Below are positions 6,401 through 14,693 of a DNA stretch of 24,897 nucleotides, one piece after another. Origin of the DNA: CAZDYP01 sp964509505. Its GTDB lineage: Bacteria; Chloroflexota; Anaerolineae; JACRMK01. The notes beneath the pieces were generated by a model. It worked only from the letters and a program-made list of their open reading frames with translations, made no database searches and was not told the DNA's origin. The number at the start of each line of letters is the position of its first letter. Positions within the stretch are counted from its first letter, which is position 1. The position numbers and the translations under genes are program-made. The DNA lies in NCBI GenBank assembly GCA_964509505.1, contig CAZDYP010000065.1, forward strand, positions 1 through 24,897, given 5' to 3'.

Positions 6401-7558
6401 TTTCATTGGGCATCGGCGCTGACCCATCGCGGCGACTACGCCGAAGCGCGCACGTTGTTGGGACGCGCGCTAATGCTGGCGCACAACGCCGATTTGTACG
6501 CGCTGTCAGCCGACGCGCGACGCTTACACGGCACCATCGCCGCCAGTCAAGGCAACTACCGCGAAGCCGAAACCAGTCACCAACAATCATTGCAATTATA
6601 TCGGCTGCTCAATGATCGGCGCGGCGAGAGCTTGGCGTTGGGTAGCTTGGGCATCGTCGCCAATTTTACGGGCAATGCGCGCGCGGCGCGTGATTATCTC
6701 GAACAAGCGCTGCGCTTGGACCGCGAGGTCGGCGATCGGCGCGGCGAAGCTACCCGACTCGTCAACCTTGGCATCGTCACCAATCGGCATGGCGACTACA
6801 CCAGCGCGCAGCGCTATTTCACGCAGGCGTTGTTGCTCGCGCGCGAAATCGACGAGCGACGCATCGAGGGCGCAGCCTTGGGCAGTCTCGGCAACATCGG
6901 GACGACGCACGGCGATTATGTTGCCGCGCAGCGCTATTATGAACAAGCGTTGAGTTTGTTCCGCGCCATCGGCGATCGGCGCTTGGAAAATACGGTGCTG
7001 TCCAATTTGGGACGCTTATTCCATTACCTGAAGGACGACGAGTCAGCGCGCAGTTACAGCGCTCAATCGCTGGAGCTCGCGCAGACTTTAGGCAGCCGCG
7101 AGCATCAAGCAGATAGTCTGACGTATCTCGGTCATGCGCTCGTGGGCTTGCAACGCTGGGAGGAAGCCGCCCAAGCATATCAGCAAGCGTTGACGTTGCG
7201 CCGTGAACTGAAGCAAACACCACGCACGCTCGAATCGCTCGCAGGGTTGGCGCGCGCCGCCTTAGCGCAGCGCAACGTCGCGCTAGCGCAGCAGTCCAGC
7301 GAAGAAATTTTGCAATACCTCGCCGCGCATTCCATCGAAAGTTTGGACGACCCCTTCGAGATTTATCTGACGTGCTATCGGACATTACAAGCGAACGCGG
7401 ATCCGCGCGCCGCAACTATCCTCGCACAAGCGCATCAACTGTTGCAAACGCGCGCCGCCCAGCTCGACGACGAGACGATGCGGCAATCGTTTTTGAACAA
7501 TGTGCAAGCGCATCGGGAGATTGTGGAGGAGATAGAAAGGCTGAGGGTTGAAGGCTGA
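3407..7558 (+). CDS. Soluble-adenylyl-cyclase-like protein: twin class III cyclase domains, AAA/NACHT-like ATPase, TPR repeats
   Basis: The 1383-residue cytoplasmic protein is predicted to make a cyclic nucleotide (most likely cAMP) from a pseudo-heterodimeric cyclase pair. Cyclase domain 1 (about 35-190) has FADLSGFTAL with metal Asp43 and KFGGDALTVLF with Lys89 and Asp93. It lacks the transition-state Asn/Arg, having IAGDALHQAATIENQAQRGE (167-186) there. Cyclase domain 2 (about 245-400) has Lys254 where the first metal Asp should be, then SVDDKGTVLLALFG (291-304), and keeps GDAVNLSAR (363-371) with Asn367 and Arg371. This division of residues, and the DKG loop, resemble C1 and C2 of animal ADCY10. 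An ATPase follows, with Walker A GEAGIGKS (472-479) and Walker B-like LLLILEDTHW (597-606), then TPR repeats (about 925-1365). Linkers at 200-218 and 420-441 are encoded by heptamer repeats. ATG 3407 was chosen over an upstream ATG at 3374 because the latter overlaps the remnant out of its frame. The stop lies in another heptamer array. Confidence 0.9.
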   Translation: MSNSFSTILSYLPPTLIRALLRQPEPHTEPLAEHFTAAVLFADLSGFTALTEALAQKGAEGPEEITRLLNLCFGQLIEIVAAAGGEVVKFGGDALTVLFPAEPQALSEATRRAQQTAVAMQQAMTQFAALRTSVGVVSLGMKIGIGAGEVSALHVGGVFDRWEFLIAGDALHQAATIENQAQRGEIILSPAAVENSKFAVQPSTVNPQPSIANIQYPNEFLLRRYVPSNVLNWLGEGLREWLGVLRPMSVLFIKLHGVDYSTAEAVSHLHNFFRLAQDTIYRYEGSINKLSVDDKGTVLLALFGAPPFAHEDDAIRAIRAAQDLQRLITTQLTSLTLSIGIATGRVFAGPVGNDIRREYTVMGDAVNLSARLMGQAAAGSIVCEGETYRQARARIPFETLPPVWLKGKAALTPIYRPLNVERGGWGAERADSPHAPRSTLHTLVGRQTEIARFKQALTTLNARRGRVIIIEGEAGIGKSRLVMELQRLASERGLTGLLGAAFSIEQQTPYRAWRDVFHSYFNLEAIPSAQERQQHVRRVVQDNAPQELERLPLLNDILNLGLPDTELTASLDAALRQQGLTVLVVALLRAWMRARPLLLILEDTHWLDSLSWELTVQVARAFSAANDPMLFALAMRPLDEHAPALRPFNQLLVLRDTEHLRLTTLTPAETVALVTTRLGLPAEGLPAPITELVRQRAGGNPFFAEELVFTLRDQNFIRIEPDPTTSTNRCVITEQWAQATQPLPDTVQGLILSRIDRLPPEQQLVLKVGAVIGRTFPYSTLAYTLNAHTPIDDARLKTDLTALATLDLTPLDVPEPNLTYIFKHIITQEVAYQTLLFTQRRSLHHTVAVWYEQHQPAPIPLLVHHYHYAEEPEHERHYAQLAGQQAAAQFANAEAVAYFTRALELTHEQDEAGRYALLLAREKVYELQGAREAQRRDLDSLHALAETMNDAQRKAAVALLRAQYADITSDYATAIRAAQTAIEFARAVDDVLAEATGYFHWASALTHRGDYAEARTLLGRALMLAHNADLYALSADARRLHGTIAASQGNYREAETSHQQSLQLYRLLNDRRGESLALGSLGIVANFTGNARAARDYLEQALRLDREVGDRRGEATRLVNLGIVTNRHGDYTSAQRYFTQALLLAREIDERRIEGAALGSLGNIGTTHGDYVAAQRYYEQALSLFRAIGDRRLENTVLSNLGRLFHYLKDDESARSYSAQSLELAQTLGSREHQADSLTYLGHALVGLQRWEEAAQAYQQALTLRRELKQTPRTLESLAGLARAALAQRNVALAQQSSEEILQYLAAHSIESLDDPFEIYLTCYRTLQANADPRAATILAQAHQLLQTRAAQLDDETMRQSFLNNVQAHREIVEEIERLRVEG
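3990..4059 (+). repeat. In-frame heptamer array in the linker between the two cyclase domains
   Basis: Ten consecutive 7-nt units, consensus near nnTCAAC drifting to ATCCAAT, in perfect register. They encode low-complexity residues including QPSTVNPQPS and IANIQYPN (about 195-218), between cyclase domains 1 and 2. This orientation contains no stop codon in the reading frame; the complementary strand carries TGA. Confidence 0.88.
4664..4729 (+). repeat. In-frame inverted heptamer array in the cyclase-ATPase linker
   Basis: Four GTGGAGC-like heptamers (4664-4691) are followed after a short spacer by three exact CACGCTC heptamers (4706-4726). GTGGAGCGTGG (4664-4674) is the exact reverse complement of CCACGCTCCAC (4705-4715, repeated at 4712-4722). 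It encodes the Gly/Arg/His-rich linker at residues 420-441. Confidence 0.85.
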
Positions 7559-7586
7559 CGATTGAAAGTGGAAGGTTGCAGGTTAG
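7538..7586 (+). repeat. Heptamer array over the stop codon of the cyclase gene
   Basis: Seven 7-nt units, consensus AGGnTGA, run from 7538 to 7586. TGA recurs at 7542, 7549, 7556 and 7563, so all three + frames close; the copy at 7556-7558 ends the cyclase protein. The array occupies most of the 41-nt gap to the next gene. Confidence 0.88.
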
Positions 7587-7599
7587 CAAGGGATAGTCT

Positions 7600-10500
7600 A
7601 TGACCACATCTGACACGCATGAAGAGGCCTATCGCACCTTGGTGGAGCATTCGCTGCAAGGGCTGGTCATCTATCAAAACGAGCGCATCGTCTTCGCCAA
7701 TCACATGGCAGCTGAGCTATTCGGCTACACGGTGGATGAATTACTCGCGTTGTCATCTGAAGCCATTACCGACTTGAATCATCCCGATGACCGCGCGTGG
7801 GTCAGGCAACGCGCCCAAGCGCGGCTGAGGGGCGAGGCTGTGCCTGAGCGTTACGAGGTGCGCCTCATTCGCAAAGACGGCAGCGTACGGTGGGTGGATT
7901 TACGCGCGAGTCGCATCGAGTATCACAGCCAACCCGCCATTCAAACGGCATTTGTGGACATCACCGAGCGCAAGCAAGCCGAAGCCTTGTTACAAGTCAG
8001 CGAAGAGCGCTATCGTTCGATGATCGCTGGACTGAGTGAGGGCATCGTGTTACAAAGCGCAGATGGCGTTATTCGCGCGTGCAATGTCAGCGCGGAACGC
8101 ATTCTCGGACTGACTGCGGATCAGATGATGGGGCGCACTTCGCTGGATCCCCGCTGGCGCGCAATTCACGAAGATGGCTCGGACTTTCCAGGCGAGACAC
8201 ACCCCGCGATGCTCACGCTGCGCACGGGGCAACCACAGTTCAATGTGATCATGGGCGTGCATAAACCCAGCGGCGAATTGACGTGGATTTCGATTAACAC
8301 ACAACCGATCATCCGCGCAGGCGAAACGCAGCCCTACGCGGTCGTCGCGTCCTTTCACGACATCACGGCCAGCAAGCGCGCCCAGGCCGAACTTGCACAG
8401 CAAAATCGTCAGTTGGCTGCGCTGAACCAAGTCGGTCAAGCCTTGAGCCAATTGGCGGAACCGAACGAAATCCTCGAGCGCATCTACAGCGCCATTGGAC
8501 GAGTGCTGGACAATCACAATTTATATATCGCGTTGTATGACGAAGCGACACAGTACATCTCGTTCCCCATCTATACGATTGGGGGTCAACGTCGCGCTAG
8601 TGTGTCTGGGCGCGTGCTTGGCAAGGGCATCACCGATTACATCATCCGCACGAAGCAACCGCTATTGATACGGCGTGACATGGATGCCAAGCTCATTGAG
8701 CTAGGCATCGCGCTCATCGGAGCGCCGTCGCAATGTTTTCTCGGCGTGCCGATGCTCGTCGGCGCCAAAATCATCGGCGTGCTTGCGGTGCAAGATTACG
8801 AGCGTGAGGCAGTGTACGACGAGACGCATCTCGCATTGCTCACGACCTTTGCCGCTGAGGCGGCGGTGGCTTTGGAGAACGCGCGCCTGTATGCGGCGGC
8901 GCAACGCGAGCTGGCAGCGCGCGAGAAGGTCCAAGCGGCGCTCCAAGACAGCGAGCGACGGTTCCGCGCCCTGATTGAGCATAGCGCGGATGGTATCTTG
9001 CTGCTCGACCAGCAAGGCCTTGTCACCTATCGCAGCCCCACAACAAATTTTATCTTGGGCTACACGGTCGAGGAGAACATTGGGCGCAACATTTTTGAGC
9101 TCATCCATCCCGACGATCACCAACACGCCCAACAACTTTTGCGTCAACTCTTGCAAAAACCCAACGCCAGTTTGCGCAGCGAATTGCGTATCCAACACAA
9201 AGATGGCGCGTGGCGCGTGATCGAAAGCACCGCCACGAATCTACTCGCCGAACCGTCCGTGCAAGCCATCATCGTCAACTTCCGTGACGTGACCGAACGC
9301 AAGCAGGCTGAGAATGCGTTGCGCCAGTCCGAAGAACGCTATCGCAGCCTTGCCGAGGCAGCGCGAGACATGATCTTCATCATCAATTTGGATGGCACGG
9401 TCGCTTACGTCAACCGCTTCGGCGCGCAGCAATTTGGGTGGCGTCCTGAAGACATCATTGGGCGGCGGCTCGCGATGGGCTTTCCACCCGAAATTACTCA
9501 ACGGATGCAAACCAATCTGCAAAAAGCCGCGCAAGCGCTCGAACCGATATATGTCGAGAATATAGTGCCCTTCCCACGCGGCGAGGCATGGTTAGGCATG
9601 TCGCTCGTCGCGCTGAAGAATGAGGTCGGCGATACGTACGCTGTGTTGGGCATCGCGCGCGACATCACCGAACGCAAACGCGCCGAACAGGAGCGTCGCG
9701 CGCACGAACAATTTCTCACGGCGCTTCACGACATCACGCGCGCCGCGTTGCAAACAACGGAGCTACAGGCGATGCTGCAAATGCTGGCGGAGCGTTTGCG
9801 CGCACTGCTGGGCGCAGACCATTGCTTCATCACGACGTGGAACGAAGCGACCCAGCTGCCGCAAAACAGCGCCGCTGCCAGCGAATCGCGCGAGGTGTTT
9901 TTGGCGACACAAGTTCAACCCGACGACATCACCATCACCGCTTCGGTGTTGCAGCTGCAACGGACGCTCGTGATTCCCGATGTGTTCGACACGCCCTATT
10001 TCAGCCCCCGCATTGCCGCGCTGTATCCCGTACGTTCGGCGCTTGCCATACCTCTCAGCGCGCACGAGCGGAAACTGGGCGCGCTGATTGCAGGCTTCAA
10101 TCAGCCACACGACTTCAGCCCCGACGAAATTGCGCGCGCCGAGCAAGCCGCCGCGCAGGTGGCGCTTGCCATTGCTAAAGCGCGACTGCTCGACGAAGCG
10201 CAACGCCGCAACAGCGAGTTGAGCGCGCTCTACGAGACAACGCGCGACATCACCGCCCAACACGATTTGCCTGCCTTGTTGCAAACCATCGCGGAACGCG
10301 CGCAAGCCTTGTTAGCGGCGCCTGTCTGCTCAATTTTCCTCTACGACGCACAGCATGATGAACTAGAACGCATCGTCACCTTGGGCCTAACTTTGCCACT
10401 GGGCGAACGCTCCTCTCTGGGCAGCGGCCTCTCAGGGTGGGTGGCGCACACGCGACAGCCACTGCGCTTGAGCGACTATCAGCGCTGGGAACATCGCAAA

Positions 10501-12819
10501 CCCTCACGCCCTGACCTCCCCTTGGCAGCGGCGCTCGGCGTGCCGATGCTGTCGGGCGGCGAATTGATCGGCGTCGTGAACGTCGCAGAGTTCGCGCCCA
10601 GCCTGCGCCAATTCACCGAAGCCGACGAACACCTCTTGAGCTTGTTCGCCAGTCAAGCCGCTATCGCCGTGCATAACGCGCGCTTACTCCACAATGCCCA
10701 CCAACGGCTTGTGGAGCTGGAAGCCATCAACCAAATCTCGCTGGCGCTGCGCACAGCGGCGACCCGCGTCGAGATGCTGCCCATCATTCTGGATCAGGTG
10801 ATGGCAGTCATGCAAGCCGAAGGGGCATCACTCTCTATGCGCGATCCGCACACGCGCGAAACGGTTATGGAACTGACGAGGGGCGCGGGGGCAGACATAA
10901 TGGGCCGACGCTACCCCGAAGGCATGTACGTCCAGGGGCGCGTCATTATGACGGGGCAGCCTTATCTCAACAACCACGTGCAAGGTGATCTGGAGGCGAT
11001 TGCAGGCCCCGAGGTCGCCCATTACTTTAACGCCATCGCCTGTGTACCGCTGACGGTAAAAGCAGAGACCATCGGCGCGTTGTGGGTCGGGCGCAAGACG
11101 CCCATCCGTGACCATGACATGCGCCTGCTCAACGCCATCGCCGACATCGCGGCCAACGCCATCCAACGCACAACCTTGCATGAGCAGACGCAGCAGCGCG
11201 CAGAGCAGCTTGCCGCCATCAACGAGCTAGGGCGCGTCTTGGCAATGACCCTTGAGCTGCCGCAGATTTACGCGCAATTGTATGCGACCACGATGCGCTT
11301 GTTGCCTGACACAGCCACATTATTCATCGCGTTGTTCGATGCACAACGCGAGCTCATCACTTGCGTGTTTGGCATGCAGGACGGTCAGCGGGTGAACGTC
11401 GCCGCGCTGCCGCCGATTCCACTGTCGCCACCGGGTGAAGGCGCGCAGAGTGAGGTCATTCACACGCGCCAACCGCTCATCGTCTCCGATTTAGAAGCGA
11501 AGTTCAGTCGAGCCTCCCCTCTCACCTTAGTTGACGCGTCGGCGCCAGACGGGCGAATCACGCAAGCTGCGTTATACGTGCCGATGCTCGCCAAGGGCGC
11601 CGTCATCGGCGTCGTGCAAGCGCAGAGCTATACGCGCAACCGCTACACCGTCGCAGACGCCGATCTGCTGACGGTGATCGCCAACACCGCTGCCATCGCC
11701 ATTCAAAACGCGCGTCTCTTTGCGGAAACGGAACGGCGTCTCGCGCACATGCAAGCGTTACGCACGATTGACATGGCGATCAGCAACAGCTTAGACTTGC
11801 GACTCACGCTCAACATCTTGCTGGAACAGGCCATGGCGCAACTGCGTTTCGACGCCGCAGACATCTTGTTGGCGGATGCGCGACAACAGTATTTGACCTA
11901 CGAGGTCGGGCGCGGTTTTCGCACAACGGTGATCAATCGCACGCGCTTGCGTTTGGGTGAAGGGGTGGCGGGTCGCGCAGCGCTGGAACGACGCACCCTG
12001 CACGTACCTGATTTGACGATGCAGAGCGCGGCGTTCGTGCGGACGCAACTACGCGCGAGCGAGAGCTTCATCTCGTATTGCGCCACGCCGTTGATCGCGA
12101 AAGGCAAAATCAAAGGCGTACTCGAATGTTTTTACCGCGCCCCCTTCACGCCCGAAGCCGAGTGGTTGAACTTCTTCGAGAGCCTGGCGGCGCAAGCGGC
12201 CATTGCCATTGACAACATGGAGCTCTTCATTGAGCTGCAACGCTCCAACAGCGAGCTGGTGATGGCTTACGACACAACCCTGGAAGGCTGGTCGCACGCG
12301 TTGGATTTGCGCGACAAAGAAACCGAGGGTCACACCCAGCGCGTCACCGAATTGACGATGCGCCTCGCGGAAGCGATGGGCTTCAGCGCCGCACAGCTCG
12401 TCCACGCGCGGCGCGGCGCGTTGCTCCATGACATTGGCAAGATGGGCGTGCCCGACGGCATCTTGCTGAAGCCCGGCGCGCTCGACGAGGCCGAGTGGGT
12501 TATCATGAAAAAGCATCCGACGTATGCGTACGAACTGTTGTTGCCGATTACGTTCTTGCGCGAGGCGTTGGACATTCCCTATTGTCATCACGAAAAATGG
12601 GACGGCACGGGGTATCCACGCGGCTTGAAGGGCGAGCAGATTCCGCTCGCCGCGCGCATCTTCGCGGTGGTGGATGTGTGGGATGCGTTGCGCTCAGACC
12701 GTCCGTATCGCGCGAGTTGGTCGGTGGAGAGGGTGCGCGAACACATTCGCAAAGGGAGCGGGACGCACTTTGATCCAAACGTCGTGGAGGTGTTTTTGGA
12801 GATGGTGGGGGAGAAATGA
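7600..12819 (+). CDS. Giant PAS/GAF multisensor HD-GYP phosphodiesterase
   Basis: Predicted cytoplasmic cyclic-di-GMP phosphodiesterase (1739 residues) with no membrane segment visible. Domain order: PAS (about 8-128), PAS (130-262), GAF (272-430), PAS (448-568), PAS (574-694), then five GAF domains (about 707-864, 877-1031, 1041-1191, 1206-1373, 1387-1544), and HD-GYP (1559-1739). PAS domains end in repeated DITERKQAE linkers. The HD-GYP domain keeps His1578, HDIGK (1610-1614), HHEKWDGTGYP (1663-1673) and DRPYRASW, so it looks catalytically complete. Start ATG 7600 has AAGGGA about 8 nt upstream. It follows the cyclase gene by 41 nt and overlaps the next gene by 4 nt (ATGA), so co-transcription is likely. 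Ligands of the GAF/PAS domains cannot be read from sequence. HD-GYP enzymes can also act on other cyclic dinucleotides. Confidence 0.92.
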   Translation: MTTSDTHEEAYRTLVEHSLQGLVIYQNERIVFANHMAAELFGYTVDELLALSSEAITDLNHPDDRAWVRQRAQARLRGEAVPERYEVRLIRKDGSVRWVDLRASRIEYHSQPAIQTAFVDITERKQAEALLQVSEERYRSMIAGLSEGIVLQSADGVIRACNVSAERILGLTADQMMGRTSLDPRWRAIHEDGSDFPGETHPAMLTLRTGQPQFNVIMGVHKPSGELTWISINTQPIIRAGETQPYAVVASFHDITASKRAQAELAQQNRQLAALNQVGQALSQLAEPNEILERIYSAIGRVLDNHNLYIALYDEATQYISFPIYTIGGQRRASVSGRVLGKGITDYIIRTKQPLLIRRDMDAKLIELGIALIGAPSQCFLGVPMLVGAKIIGVLAVQDYEREAVYDETHLALLTTFAAEAAVALENARLYAAAQRELAAREKVQAALQDSERRFRALIEHSADGILLLDQQGLVTYRSPTTNFILGYTVEENIGRNIFELIHPDDHQHAQQLLRQLLQKPNASLRSELRIQHKDGAWRVIESTATNLLAEPSVQAIIVNFRDVTERKQAENALRQSEERYRSLAEAARDMIFIINLDGTVAYVNRFGAQQFGWRPEDIIGRRLAMGFPPEITQRMQTNLQKAAQALEPIYVENIVPFPRGEAWLGMSLVALKNEVGDTYAVLGIARDITERKRAEQERRAHEQFLTALHDITRAALQTTELQAMLQMLAERLRALLGADHCFITTWNEATQLPQNSAAASESREVFLATQVQPDDITITASVLQLQRTLVIPDVFDTPYFSPRIAALYPVRSALAIPLSAHERKLGALIAGFNQPHDFSPDEIARAEQAAAQVALAIAKARLLDEAQRRNSELSALYETTRDITAQHDLPALLQTIAERAQALLAAPVCSIFLYDAQHDELERIVTLGLTLPLGERSSLGSGLSGWVAHTRQPLRLSDYQRWEHRKPSRPDLPLAAALGVPMLSGGELIGVVNVAEFAPSLRQFTEADEHLLSLFASQAAIAVHNARLLHNAHQRLVELEAINQISLALRTAATRVEMLPIILDQVMAVMQAEGASLSMRDPHTRETVMELTRGAGADIMGRRYPEGMYVQGRVIMTGQPYLNNHVQGDLEAIAGPEVAHYFNAIACVPLTVKAETIGALWVGRKTPIRDHDMRLLNAIADIAANAIQRTTLHEQTQQRAEQLAAINELGRVLAMTLELPQIYAQLYATTMRLLPDTATLFIALFDAQRELITCVFGMQDGQRVNVAALPPIPLSPPGEGAQSEVIHTRQPLIVSDLEAKFSRASPLTLVDASAPDGRITQAALYVPMLAKGAVIGVVQAQSYTRNRYTVADADLLTVIANTAAIAIQNARLFAETERRLAHMQALRTIDMAISNSLDLRLTLNILLEQAMAQLRFDAADILLADARQQYLTYEVGRGFRTTVINRTRLRLGEGVAGRAALERRTLHVPDLTMQSAAFVRTQLRASESFISYCATPLIAKGKIKGVLECFYRAPFTPEAEWLNFFESLAAQAAIAIDNMELFIELQRSNSELVMAYDTTLEGWSHALDLRDKETEGHTQRVTELTMRLAEAMGFSAAQLVHARRGALLHDIGKMGVPDGILLKPGALDEAEWVIMKKHPTYAYELLLPITFLREALDIPYCHHEKWDGTGYPRGLKGEQIPLAARIFAVVDVWDALRSDRPYRASWSVERVREHIRKGSGTHFDPNVVEVFLEMVGEK

Positions 12820-14504
12820 AAGACCGCCTCCTCTCCATCACCTCTCCCCTCCTCTTGCTTATTGTGTGGGAGGCTCTCGTCAATTTCAAAATCCTCAACC
12901 CCCTGTTCTTCCCGCCGCCGAGCGTCGTCGCAGTGACGGGTTGGCAGCTGCTGGCGTCGGGTGAGCTGTTGCGCCACATCTCGGTGACGGTCGCGCGCGT
13001 GCTTGTCGGCTTCCTCGTCGGCGGCGTGCCTGCGATCCTCTTGGGCATGTTGATGGGCATCTGGCGACCCGCACGTCTCGCGCTCGAACCACTGGCATCG
13101 GCGATTTATCCGATTCCCAAAATCGCGTTGGTGCCGTTGTTCATTGTCGTCTTCGGCATTGGCGAAACCTCGAAGATTGCGATCATCGCCGTGAGCGTCT
13201 TCTTTCTCGTGTTGCTCAGCACCGTCGCGGGCGTGGGGGCGGTAGATGCGCGTTACTTCGAAGTCGGCAAGAACCTCGGCGCGCAGCGTTGGCATTTGTA
13301 TTGGACGGTGGCGTTCCCCGGCGCACTGCCTGCGATTATGACGAGCATCAAACTCGGCATGGGCTTCGCGCTCACCGTCATCGTCGGCACGGAGTTCATC
13401 AACCCCAAAGAAGGCGTCGGCGCGTTCATCTTCCTGACGTACCAAGCATTCCAGATTGACGAGATGTTCGTCGGACTCATCGTGACCGCGCTACTCGGCT
13501 GGCTCTCGTCGCTCATCCTCGACGAACTCGAACGGCGCATCATCCCGTGGCGGCCCGCGCCGCGCCCCCTCGGAGCAGAATCCGCCGCGCAACGACAACT
13601 CAAACTATGGTGGCACGCGACGCGCCCCTTCTCGTTCACCGCTTCGGTGACGCCCGTGTTGCTGGGCCTCATCATCGCCGCAGACGATGGCAAATTGGAT
13701 TTCGTGTTGGCGATGTTGACGCTCGTCGGCGCGGTGACAATTCACGCAGGCACGAACCTCGTCAACGATTACTACGATCACGTGAAAGGGGCAGACCGTC
13801 CCGACTCGCTCGGACCGAGCGGCGTCATCCAGCGCGGCGAGCTCACACCACAGCAGGTGTTAATCGGAGGGGTGGGTTTGTTTGTCGTTGGTTCGTTAGT
13901 GGGTTTGTATCTCACATATATCAGTGGGCCATTCATCTTGATCCTTGGATTGTTCAGCGTCGCCGCAGGCTTCTTCTACACGGCGGGACCTGCCGCGCTC
14001 GCGTACATCGGCTTGGGCGAGCTCACGGTGTTCTTATTCATGGGACCTGTGATGGTAGTGGGGAGCTATTACGTGCAAGCGCGCGACGCCGACCTTCGCA
14101 TCGTGCTGTTGTCATTGCCGATTGCGTTCCTCGTCGCCGCGATTCTGCACGCGAATAACTTGCGCGACATCGAAGGTGATCGCGTCGTGGGCAAGCGTAC
14201 ATTGGCGACGCTCATCGGGCGCGCGTGGGGCAATCGGGAATACTTCGTGTTGCTCGCAGGTGGATACGTGAGTTTGTTGGTTTGTGTGTTGGTTGGTTAT
14301 GCGCCATTGTGGACGTTGTTAGCGTGGCTTACGGCGCCGATTGCGTGGAACAACTTCCAACGCGCGGTGGCGGGCGGACAATCGGGCGACCTGCGCTCAC
14401 TCAATTGGGTCATTCGGCGCACAGCGACCCTGCACGCGCGCTTTGGGCAGTTGATGATGGTGGGATTCATCGTGGCGATGGCGGTGGAGCGGCTTATGCG
14501 TTAG
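12816..14504 (+). CDS. Fusion protein: ABC-transporter permease + MenA-type (UbiA family) prenyltransferase
   Basis: A single 562-residue frame joins two membrane proteins. Residues 1-250 are a binding-protein-dependent permease of the SsuC/TauC/ThiX type: about six hydrophobic segments, PPPSVV near the N-terminus, and an EAA loop at about 143-171 (VGKNLGAQRW ... PGALP). Residues about 262-562 are a UbiA-family prenyltransferase closest to MenA (1,4-dihydroxy-2-naphthoate to demethylmenaquinone). The first Asp motif is NDYYDHVKGAD (317-327) and the second NNLRDIEGDRVVGKRTLATL (447-466). The ATG overlaps the preceding stop as ATGA. No ABC ATPase or solute-binding protein is in the window, so the permease partner is unknown. 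The join at WRPAPRPLG (245-253) is in frame, with no repeat or ambiguous bases. A sequencing error fusing two genes is possible but not indicated. Confidence 0.9.
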   Translation: MKDRLLSITSPLLLLIVWEALVNFKILNPLFFPPPSVVAVTGWQLLASGELLRHISVTVARVLVGFLVGGVPAILLGMLMGIWRPARLALEPLASAIYPIPKIALVPLFIVVFGIGETSKIAIIAVSVFFLVLLSTVAGVGAVDARYFEVGKNLGAQRWHLYWTVAFPGALPAIMTSIKLGMGFALTVIVGTEFINPKEGVGAFIFLTYQAFQIDEMFVGLIVTALLGWLSSLILDELERRIIPWRPAPRPLGAESAAQRQLKLWWHATRPFSFTASVTPVLLGLIIAADDGKLDFVLAMLTLVGAVTIHAGTNLVNDYYDHVKGADRPDSLGPSGVIQRGELTPQQVLIGGVGLFVVGSLVGLYLTYISGPFILILGLFSVAAGFFYTAGPAALAYIGLGELTVFLFMGPVMVVGSYYVQARDADLRIVLLSLPIAFLVAAILHANNLRDIEGDRVVGKRTLATLIGRAWGNREYFVLLAGGYVSLLVCVLVGYAPLWTLLAWLTAPIAWNNFQRAVAGGQSGDLRSLNWVIRRTATLHARFGQLMMVGFIVAMAVERLMR

Positions 14505-14558
14505 GATCAATGTGTCAGGCGTCAAGTTGAGTCTGCATACGAAACCAAAGTCAATTCT

Positions 14559-14670
14559 CAGGACTTACGCTTCTGACCGTCATTGCGAGCGGAGCGAAGC
14601 AATCTCCCCGCACTAATGGGGGGATTGCTTCGGCAAACGACGCCTCGCAATGACCCTAAGCGTAAGTCCT
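14559..14670. mobile_element. MITE-like palindromic element (about 112 bp) with 13-bp terminal inverted repeats
   Basis: AGGACTTACGCTT (14560-14572) is the exact reverse complement of 14658-14670. Inside are nested inverted repeats TCATTGCGAG (14580-14589) with CTCGCAATGA (14644-14653), and CGAAGCAATC (14595-14604) with GATTGCTTCG (14623-14632). The core CATTGCGAGCGGAGCGAAGC is of a kind I recognise as dispersed in several bacterial genomes, including Chloroflexi. ATTCT flanks both sides (14554-14558, 14671-14675), a candidate 5-bp target duplication. There is no transposase, so it is non-autonomous. Confidence 0.7.
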
Positions 14671-14693
14671 ATTCTGCTCAATCCTGTGGGGGA

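Noticed and set aside
12588..13445. 285-codon minus-strand open frame
   Set aside because: It is a shadow of the HD-GYP and permease genes, with charged low-complexity translation and no start context.
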